Below, piece by piece: positions 58,226 to 64,000 of a stretch of 64,000 nt of DNA. Origin of the DNA: Gordonia sp. PDNC005 (GTDB lineage: Bacteria; Actinomycetota; Actinomycetes; Mycobacteriales; Mycobacteriaceae); the NCBI RefSeq assembly GCF_016919385.1, contig NZ_CP070351.1:2852001-2916000 (forward strand), given 5' to 3'. Under the pieces are notes generated by a model, which ran no database searches, was not told where the DNA came from, and was given only the letters and a program-made list of their open reading frames with translations. The translations under genes were made by a program, and so were the position numbers. How positions within the stretch are numbered: position 1 is the stretch's first letter; every line of letters starts with the position of its first letter.

Positions 58226-58851
58226 GCGACGTGGAGCGGACGGTGACCGTCGTCGGGCACGGCGCGGCGGAGACGGTTCCCGACGTGATGCACGTCGACC
58301 TCGGTGTGGAATGCCATGCGTACAGCGTCGGCGTCTCACTGCAGGATGCGGGCGCCGCTGTCGCCGATCTGATCGCAACGCTGACCGAAGCCGGCGTGCC
58401 GTCCCGTGACATCCAGACGTCCCATCTGTCGGTGCAGCCGCGGTACGGCGACCACGGGCCGAACGGCGCGCCGATCATCGGCTACACGTCGTCGCACACC
58501 ATGACCGTGGTTCTCCGCGACCTCGAGCGAGTTCCGACCGTGCTCGCCGCAGCCGCCCGCGCAGGCGGTGACGCTGCGCGGATCCAGAACGTGTCGTTCG
58601 CGATATCGGACGACACCGGCCTCGCCGCCGCGGCACGCGACGCCGCATTCGCCGACGCCGTCTCCCGCGCCGAGCAGTACGCGATGCTCGCGGGCGCCCG
58701 GCTCGGGGCCGTGCAGTCGGTGACGGAAGAACCGGTGTCGGACGTCCGGCCGCTGTACGCCGCACGTGCGATGGCCGCGCCGATGCCGATCCAGGCCGGT
58801 TCGTCGTCGGTGTCGGCTTCGGTCACCGTCGTCTTCTACCTGGACGACTGA
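58222..58851 (+). CDS. SIMPL domain-containing protein
   Basis: The product is 209 aa from [23 protein letters not shown] at the start, [15 protein letters not shown] in the middle and [24 protein letters not shown] segments near 150 match the SIMPL/DUF541 family. No clear signal peptide, so it may be cytoplasmic here. It is coupled to the membrane gene upstream and lies one base before dtd. Confidence 0.82.
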   Translation: MSDVERTVTVVGHGAAETVPDVMHVDLGVECHAYSVGVSLQDAGAAVADLIATLTEAGVPSRDIQTSHLSVQPRYGDHGPNGAPIIGYTSSHTMTVVLRDLERVPTVLAAAARAGGDAARIQNVSFAISDDTGLAAAARDAAFADAVSRAEQYAMLAGARLGAVQSVTEEPVSDVRPLYAARAMAAPMPIQAGSSSVSASVTVVFYLDD

Positions 58852-58852
58852 C

Positions 58853-59305
58853 ATGCGTGCGGTTCTGCAACGTGTCAGTTCGGCGTCGGTCATCGTGGAC
58901 GGAGAGACCGTCGGCTCTCTTGACCTCATCGACGGAGCACAAGGTCTTGTCGCACTGATCGGCGTCACCCACGAGGACGACGACGACGACGCCCGTGCGC
59001 TCGCCGACAAGATATGGGGACTTCGCATTCTCGACGGCGACGCCGACCGCCCGCAAGTCGCTGCGGCCGACGTCGACGCCCCGATCCTCGTGATCAGTCA
59101 GTTCACTCTGTACGCGAACACCGCGAAGGGACGACGCCCGTCGTGGAACGCCGCGGCGCCCGGATCTGTCGCCGAGCCGCTCGTGGAATCCGTCGTCGAC
59201 TCGCTCCGCGGTCTCGGGGCCACCGTCTCAACCGGCCGATTCGGCGCACACATGCACGTCGATCTCGTGAACGACGGCCCCGTGACGATCCTTCTCGAGA
59301 CCTGA
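58853..59305 (+). CDS. dtd: D-aminoacyl-tRNA deacylase
   Basis: The product is 150 aa. The two DTD signatures are present: [20 protein letters not shown] (S-Q-F-T-L) and the G-x-x-P-equivalent [10 protein letters not shown]. The N-terminus [20 protein letters not shown] is typical. It removes D-amino acids from tRNA. Confidence 0.95.
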   Translation: MRAVLQRVSSASVIVDGETVGSLDLIDGAQGLVALIGVTHEDDDDDARALADKIWGLRILDGDADRPQVAAADVDAPILVISQFTLYANTAKGRRPSWNAAAPGSVAEPLVESVVDSLRGLGATVSTGRFGAHMHVDLVNDGPVTILLET

Positions 59306-59358
59306 ATCACTCCTCCCTGATTCGGCGTTTACGCAGGCAGCGCTGGTATTCTTGCCCG

Positions 59359-60594
59359 GTGCCGACACCGCTGACACTCCGCAATCGCTCCCCGAGGACT
59401 CTCGTGATCGCGGCTGTGGTGTTTCTCGCCGCCACCACTGCGATCGGCCTGACGCTGCGGGTCTGGCACGGCTATCTCGACTTGATGGTGTACCGCCTTG
59501 GCGCACAGACGTTCCTCGACGGAGACGACGTCTACGGCCCGCTCCCGCCGCTCGACGGGAACATCCACCTGCCGTTCACCTATCCCCCGCTTGCGGCGAT
59601 CGTGTTCGCACCGTTCGCCGCGATGCCCGCCACAGTCGCCGCAACTGTCATGTTCGTGCTGACTCTCGCGTCCATCGGGCTGACCGTCTGGCTGGTCCTC
59701 GACCGCCTGCGTCCGACGATGGATCGCGGAGTCCGTCTCGCAGTCGTCCTGGTGGTACTCGCGTTCGCCCAGTTCCTCGAGCCGGTCCGAGAGACCCTCG
59801 GCTTCGGCCAGGTGAACGCAATTCTGATGGCCGCGGTCGCCTTCGACGTCCTCAACCGGTCCGAGAAGTGGCCACGCGGACTGCTGATCGGAATCGCGAT
59901 CTCGATCAAGCTGACCCCTGCGGGTTTCCTGCTCCTGTTCCTGATCCGGAGGGACTGGCGCGCTTTCGTCACGACGATCTGTTCGACCATCGCATCGATC
60001 GGCGTCGCGTGGTTGATCATGCCCGGCGACTCGCACACCTACTGGTTCTCGAAGCTCCGTGAGACCGGACGGATCGGCGCACCGCACTTCGCAGGCAACG
60101 AGTCGCTGAAGGGACTCGCATTCCGCCTCGGCCTCGGCGAGACTGCGTCGTCCCTGGTGTGGATCGGCCTGTCCGCGATCGCCGTGGTGCTCGCAGCGAT
60201 CTGGATGCGCAGGCTGCTCGCAGACGACAACCTCGCGACCGCACTGATCGTGAACGCCGCCGCGGTGCTTCTCGTCTCACCGATCAGTTGGTCGCACCAC
60301 TGGGTGTGGGCGGTGCCCGCCCTCGTCGTCGCTCTCGACGCCATCGCGAAAGGGCGCCGCGACATCCCGTTCTGCCTGACGACAGGTGCCGCCGTGGTGA
60401 TGTTCTATGTGGGTCCCCACTGGCTCATGCCTGCCCGCGACGATCGAGAACTGACGTGGTCGTGGTGGCAGCAGATCATCGGTGCGTCGTACGTTCTGGT
60501 GACATTCGCCGTGCTCGCGGTCGGTGCGTGGACCGCCCTGTCGAAGCGAACGAGCGGCAGCCGAGACTGCCAACCGGAGTCAGCGACCAGGTAG
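59359..60594 (+). CDS. GT87-type polyprenol-phosphate mannosyltransferase
   Basis: The product is 411 aa from GTG 59359. About ten membrane segments are visible. Near the N-terminus, after the first segment, DLMVYRLGAQTFLDGDDVYG includes the catalytic-type acidic residue. GFGQVNAILMAAVAFDVLNR and the PISWSHHWVWAVPALVVALD segment are typical of DUF2029/GT87 enzymes. These use polyprenyl-phosphate-mannose outside the membrane to build lipomannan, lipoarabinomannan or arabinan in Mycobacteriales. The 3' end overlaps the convergent 60580 gene by 15 bp. Confidence 0.82.
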   Translation: MPTPLTLRNRSPRTLVIAAVVFLAATTAIGLTLRVWHGYLDLMVYRLGAQTFLDGDDVYGPLPPLDGNIHLPFTYPPLAAIVFAPFAAMPATVAATVMFVLTLASIGLTVWLVLDRLRPTMDRGVRLAVVLVVLAFAQFLEPVRETLGFGQVNAILMAAVAFDVLNRSEKWPRGLLIGIAISIKLTPAGFLLLFLIRRDWRAFVTTICSTIASIGVAWLIMPGDSHTYWFSKLRETGRIGAPHFAGNESLKGLAFRLGLGETASSLVWIGLSAIAVVLAAIWMRRLLADDNLATALIVNAAAVLLVSPISWSHHWVWAVPALVVALDAIAKGRRDIPFCLTTGAAVVMFYVGPHWLMPARDDRELTWSWWQQIIGASYVLVTFAVLAVGAWTALSKRTSGSRDCQPESATR

Positions 60595-61002
60595 GTCCGC
60601 GATGCACCAGCCGTCGTTGTGCTTCTCCAAGCGCATGGGCAGGTCGGTGCGTACACCACGAGTGTCGAGGACTGCGTCGACCACAGCGCTCGAACCGGTG
60701 ATCGTGACATCGTTGATGATCGCAGTCGACGGCACCACCACATCACCGGTCGGCTCCGCGACCGCGCTGCGCGCACTCGGCGTCGCCGAACACGATCGAC
60801 CGACAGCAGCGATGAATGCACCACGCGACAGGTCGTTCACGTAGCCGCGGACCTGTTCTTCAATGAGCTCGCGGTCGGTCAACGCTGCCGGAGGCGACGG
60901 TTTGGCCAGTGCGAAGGCTCCAACGATGAGCACCGCCGCTGCGACTGCTCCGACCAGCCACCAGGCGATCCGCCTTGGCGCCGACCTCACTGCGTGAGGC
61001 AT
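60580..61002 (-). CDS. Single-pass membrane protein with extracytoplasmic NTF2-like domain
   Basis: The product is 140 aa. One N-terminal membrane segment (RIAWWLVGAVAAAVLIVGAF) is followed by a small domain (ELIEEQVRGYVNDLSRGAFI, TITGSSAVVDAVLDTRG, DGWCIADLPG) that resembles the DUF4878/NTF2-like lipoprotein group and mycobacterial Rv0361-like proteins. Two cysteines (SCSA, WCIA) could form a disulfide. It is downstream of map on the same strand. Confidence 0.6.
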   Translation of the reverse strand: MPHAVRSAPRRIAWWLVGAVAAAVLIVGAFALAKPSPPAALTDRELIEEQVRGYVNDLSRGAFIAAVGRSCSATPSARSAVAEPTGDVVVPSTAIINDVTITGSSAVVDAVLDTRGVRTDLPMRLEKHNDGWCIADLPGR

Positions 61003-61019
61003 GTGGTTCGCACGGTGGA

Positions 61020-61814
61020 TCAGGACGGACGGCGAGTCAGAATTCGCGGGCCGTCGGCCGTGACCGCGACCGTGTGCTCCCAGTGCGACGCGCGGGTTCC
61101 GTCGTCGGTGACGACAGTCCAGCCGTCGTCGAGCTCGGAGGTCTCCTCCGTGCCCAGAGTCAGCATCGGCTCAACGGCGAGCGTTGATCCGATCACCAGA
61201 CGCGGGCCACGATTCGGCTTGCCCTCGTTCGGGAGAAACGGCTCCATGTGCATCTCACGACCGATGCCGTGACCACCGTAACCCGCGACGATGCCGAACC
61301 GCCTGCCGAACTTCTCACCTGCGGCGATCGTGCCGCGTTCGATGGCGGCGGAGACGTCGGTCAGACGCGCTCCGTCGACCATCGCAGCGATTCCGGCTTC
61401 CAGGGACAGACGAGTCGCCTCGTTGAGCTCGTGGTCCGGCGTCGACAGTTCACCGACGCCGAAGGTCCACGCCGAGTCGCCGTGCCAACCGTCGAGAATG
61501 GCGCCGCAGTCGATCGACACGAGATCGTGCTCAGCGAGCACGACGTCCTTGGACGGGATGCCGTGGACGACGACCTCGTTGACCGAGCTGCAGATCGATC
61601 CGGGGAAACCGTGATAGCCCTTGAACGACGGCACGGCGCCCGCGTCGCGGATCACCGCTTCGGCGACCTCGTCGAGGTCGAGTGTGCTCACACCGACGGC
61701 GGCGGCTTCGCGCACCGCCACGAGCGCGGCGCCGACGATCTCGCCTGCCGCTGCCATCGCGTCGAGCTCACCTGCCGAACGGAACGGAACGGCCTTGGGC
61801 TTGCGGAATCCCAC
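61020..61814 (-). CDS. map: Methionine aminopeptidase, type I
   Basis: The product is 264 aa. Metal ligands and family motifs are visible: [37 protein letters not shown] (His and two Asp), [15 protein letters not shown] (His) and LAVEPML (Glu), plus a last Glu in [10 protein letters not shown]. It removes initiator methionine from new proteins. It lies downstream of adk and secY. Confidence 0.97.
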   Translation of the reverse strand: MGFRKPKAVPFRSAGELDAMAAAGEIVGAALVAVREAAAVGVSTLDLDEVAEAVIRDAGAVPSFKGYHGFPGSICSSVNEVVVHGIPSKDVVLAEHDLVSIDCGAILDGWHGDSAWTFGVGELSTPDHELNEATRLSLEAGIAAMVDGARLTDVSAAIERGTIAAGEKFGRRFGIVAGYGGHGIGREMHMEPFLPNEGKPNRGPRLVIGSTLAVEPMLTLGTEETSELDDGWTVVTDDGTRASHWEHTVAVTADGPRILTRRPS

Positions 61815-61824
61815 GGGCGTCCGG

Positions 61825-62373
61825 TCAGGCCTTGCCGAGCGAGGTCAGGACGCGCTGGTGCACTTCCTGCACGTCGCCGACAGCGTCGATGCGGCTGACG
61901 GTCGACGCGTAGTGGTCGAGCAGCGGAGCGGTCTCGGCCGCGTACACCGACATGCGGTTGCGGATGACCTCTTCGGTGTCATCGGCGCGCCCGCGGGCGA
62001 GCATGCGCTCGACGACGACGTCGGCGTCGACCTCGAACGACAGGACGCCGTCGAGTGCGGTGCCGAGATCGTCGAGGATGCCTTCGAGTGCAACGGCCTG
62101 CTCGGTGGAGCGGGGGAAGCCGTCGAGGATGAATCCGTTGGAGGCGTCGGGCTCGGCGAGACGTTCACGCACCATGTTGATGGTGATCTCCGGCGGTACG
62201 AGGTTGCCCGCGTCGAGGTACTTCTTCGCTTCGACGCCGATCGGGGTGCCCTGAGAGATGTTCGCGCGGAACAGATCACCGGTGGAGATGTGCGGAATGC
62301 CGAGCGACTCCGACAGCAGCTCTGCCTGAGTGCCTTTACCCGCGCCGGGGGGACCGAGAATGACAAGTCTCAC
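61825..62373 (-). CDS. adk: Adenylate kinase
   Basis: The product is 182 aa. The P-loop [16 protein letters not shown] (residues 4-19), [25 protein letters not shown] and the short LID (without the zinc domain) are those of the actinobacterial short form. It overlaps the secY stop by four bases. Confidence 0.97.
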   Translation of the reverse strand: MRLVILGPPGAGKGTQAELLSESLGIPHISTGDLFRANISQGTPIGVEAKKYLDAGNLVPPEITINMVRERLAEPDASNGFILDGFPRSTEQAVALEGILDDLGTALDGVLSFEVDADVVVERMLARGRADDTEEVIRNRMSVYAAETAPLLDHYASTVSRIDAVGDVQEVHQRVLTSLGKA

Positions 62374-63704
62374 TTGAGGAACCCTTCGTACTTGCGTTGC
62401 ATCAACTGACTGTTGACCTGCTTGATGGTGTCGAGGCCGACGGCCACGATGATCAGGAGTGCGGTACCACCGAACGGGATGTTCGCTGCGCTACCGCTGC
62501 CGATGTCCATGAAGAGGTTGGGGAGGATCGCGATGATGCCCAGGTACAGCGAACCGGGCAGAGTGATCCGGTTGAGGACGTAACCGAGGTACTCGGCGGT
62601 CGGGCGGCCGGGCCGAATACCCGGGATGAATCCGCCGTAGCGCTTCATGTCGTCGGCGCGCTCTTCCGGGTTGAACGTGACGGCGACGTAGAAGTACGTG
62701 AAGAACACGATCAGCGCGAAGTAGGCGACGATGTGGAAGGCGCTGGACGGGTTGATCAGGTTGTCCTGCATCCACGTCTGCCATCCCGCCACATCGGTGC
62801 TGTTCTGCGTCGTCAGCTGGATGATCAGCTGCGGGATGTAGAGCAGCGACGATGCGAAGATGACCGGGATGACACCGGCGGTGTTCACCTTGATCGGCAT
62901 GTACGTCGACGATCCGCCGTACATCTTTCGTCCGACCATGCGCTTGGCGTACTGGACGGGGATCCGACGCATGCCCTGCTCGATGAACACGACGGCGATC
63001 AGGATGATGAGGATCGCGACGCAGACTAGGCCGAATCGCAGGCCGCCGCCACTGTTGAGGATGTTGCGTCCCTCGGAGGGGAGGCGAGCGACGATGCCGG
63101 CGAAGATCATCAGCGACATTCCGTTGCCGACTCCGCGCTCGGTGATCAGCTCACCGAACCACATGACGAGCATCGCGCCCGCCGTCATCACCATGACGAT
63201 GATGACAAGACCGAAGATCGAGCGGTCGGAGATGATCTCCTGCGAGTTGCAGTCCGGGCCCGTGCTGGGGAGCAGGTTGCCGCTCGCGGCCAGCGCGACG
63301 ATGCCCGTCGACTGGAGCACTGCCAGGGCCAGCGTCAAGTAACGCGTGTACTGCGTCATCTTGTTCTGGCCGGACTGGCCTTCCTTGCGCAGCTGCTCGA
63401 ACCGCGGGATGACAACAGTGAGCAGCTGAACGATGATGCTGGCCGTGATGTACGGCATGATGCCGATCGCGAACACCGACAGCTGCAGCAGCGCGCCGCC
63501 GGAGAACATGTTGATCAGCGAGTAGATCTGACCGGAGTCGCCGCGGCTGGCGGCTTCGACGCATCGGTCGATCTCTTTGAAGTTGACGCCCGGCGACGGC
63601 ATGGTCGTGCCGAGGCGATACAGCACCAGGATGCCGAGGACGTAGAAGATCTTCTTCCTCAGATCGGGCGTCCTGAAGGTCGCCACGAGGGGGGAAAGCA
63701 CCAA
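62370..63704 (-). CDS. secY: Protein translocase subunit SecY
   Basis: The product is 444 aa with ten membrane segments. It includes [20 protein letters not shown] near the N-terminus, the plug region [20 protein letters not shown], the cytoplasmic loop [20 protein letters not shown] and the C-terminal [14 protein letters not shown]. It forms the SecYEG channel. It starts the secY-adk-map unit. Confidence 0.98.
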   Translation of the reverse strand: MVLSPLVATFRTPDLRKKIFYVLGILVLYRLGTTMPSPGVNFKEIDRCVEAASRGDSGQIYSLINMFSGGALLQLSVFAIGIMPYITASIIVQLLTVVIPRFEQLRKEGQSGQNKMTQYTRYLTLALAVLQSTGIVALAASGNLLPSTGPDCNSQEIISDRSIFGLVIIVMVMTAGAMLVMWFGELITERGVGNGMSLMIFAGIVARLPSEGRNILNSGGGLRFGLVCVAILIILIAVVFIEQGMRRIPVQYAKRMVGRKMYGGSSTYMPIKVNTAGVIPVIFASSLLYIPQLIIQLTTQNSTDVAGWQTWMQDNLINPSSAFHIVAYFALIVFFTYFYVAVTFNPEERADDMKRYGGFIPGIRPGRPTAEYLGYVLNRITLPGSLYLGIIAILPNLFMDIGSGSAANIPFGGTALLIIVAVGLDTIKQVNSQLMQRKYEGFLK

Positions 63705-63917
63705 GTCCTCCTATAAGCACCTGAAACATGCGGGCCTCTGCGGCCTCGGCGTGCTCGGGGCGTCACACTCGAAAAGATTCCAGGGCATTCAGTCGGAGAA
63801 TGCCCCCACGAACTCTAACAGTCATCCAATCAACGACGGTCAGGTGAGCGCCCACAGGACGGTGTACGTCCCGAGATTGCTCACCTGACCGGCGTGATCA
63901 GAAATTCACCGATGTCT
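63705..63917. other. secY-rplO intergenic region with long-stem hairpin
   Basis: A 213-bp gap. It contains the 13-bp perfect inverted repeat CGGTCAGGTGAGC (63837-63849) / GCTCACCTGACCG (63879-63891), whose loop holds a smaller GGACG/CGTCC stem. It should contain the secY promoter and possibly the rplO terminator. The T-run expected of a classical terminator is absent. Confidence 0.6.
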
Positions 63918-64000
63918 TTACAGCTCGGTGGCGGTGCCGCCGGCGGCGACGATCTTCTCCTTGGCGGAGCCGGAGAACTTGTTGGCGGTGATGTTCACCG
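63918..64000 (-). CDS. rplO: 50S ribosomal protein L15, C-terminal end only
   Basis: The frame entering from the right edge encodes VNITANKFSGSAKEKIVAAG then GTATEL and a TAA stop at 63918-63920. This is the usual C-terminal L15 pattern (…v.a..fS.sA.ekIeaaGG…). Only about 27 codons are inside the window. It precedes secY as in the conserved spc operon. Confidence 0.9.
   Translation of the reverse strand, partial: VNITANKFSGSAKEKIVAAGGTATEL

Noticed and set aside
1..64000. tRNA, rRNA, CRISPR arrays and insertion sequences
   Set aside because: No tRNA-like cloverleaf, rRNA, spaced repeat array or transposase gene was noticed by eye on either strand. In particular the att core is not in a tRNA gene.

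Overview
The window is high-GC actinobacterial DNA, most likely from a mycolic-acid-containing Mycobacteriales genus such as Gordonia, Williamsia, Tsukamurella or Rhodococcus. The evidence is LGFP wall-binding repeats in the endolysin, an MspA-type mycomembrane porin, an actinobacterial L17 with a C-terminal extension, and the chromosomal order infA-rpmJ-rpsM-rpsK-rpsD-rpoA-rplQ-truA. About three quarters of the window is one complete prophage of roughly 46.6 kb. It is inserted in a MinD/ParA-like ATPase gene whose 5' part lies at 3-392 and whose 3' part lies at 47025-47420. The two junctions share the 7-bp core GGAATGT (387-393 and 47022-47028), and joining the halves at this core restores an uninterrupted reading frame.

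Prophage layout, left to right. (a) 430-5619: a cargo arm expressed in part from the + strand. It holds an MpaB-type oxygenase with a divergent TetR regulator, an MspA-like porin, a secreted low-complexity protein with a coupled partner gene, and two small membrane proteins. A strong bidirectional terminator at 5639-5673 closes it. (b) 5697-31352: the late region on the - strand. In transcription order it holds a receptor-binding/tail-fibre cassette, HNH nuclease, a candidate cos region, small and large terminase, portal, a MuF-type minor capsid protein carrying an ADP-ribosyltransferase domain, a candidate immunity gene, scaffold, decoration protein, major capsid, connectors, major tail protein, frameshifted tail chaperones, a 1790-aa tape measure, minor tail proteins, an LGFP endolysin and two lysis membrane proteins. 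(c) 31611-39008: the early/replication region on the - strand. It is a tightly overlapping series of genes including RusA, a replication-initiation-like protein with internal iterons, several micro-proteins, a clamp-like/FtsK-gamma fusion, RecT and a YqaJ-type exonuclease. (d) 39128-46989: the lysogeny region. It holds an antirepressor, a Cro-like regulator, a divergent 748-aa HTH protein with two unknown downstream genes, an ImmA/IrrE-type protease and a large serine integrase beside attR.

Host DNA to the right (47019-64000) carries the 3' half of the disrupted ATPase gene, type II NADH dehydrogenase with a divergent LysR regulator, a FadD-type acyl-CoA ligase with a SnoaL-like gene and a TetR regulator, then the alpha operon from truA to infA. 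Next come a four-gene + strand block (membrane protein, SIMPL protein, dtd, GT87 mannosyltransferase), a small membrane protein, map, adk, secY and the 3' end of rplO.

The most unusual points are the capsid-linked ADP-ribosyltransferase with its candidate immunity gene, the 748-aa HTH protein with two unknown partner genes inside the immunity region, the clamp-like/FtsK-gamma fusion, a coupled 28-residue micro-gene that is only motif I of a C5 DNA methyltransferase, the iterated GGGTTAG motif inside the replication gene, and the porin cargo. All assignments come from reading the sequence; no database search was run.
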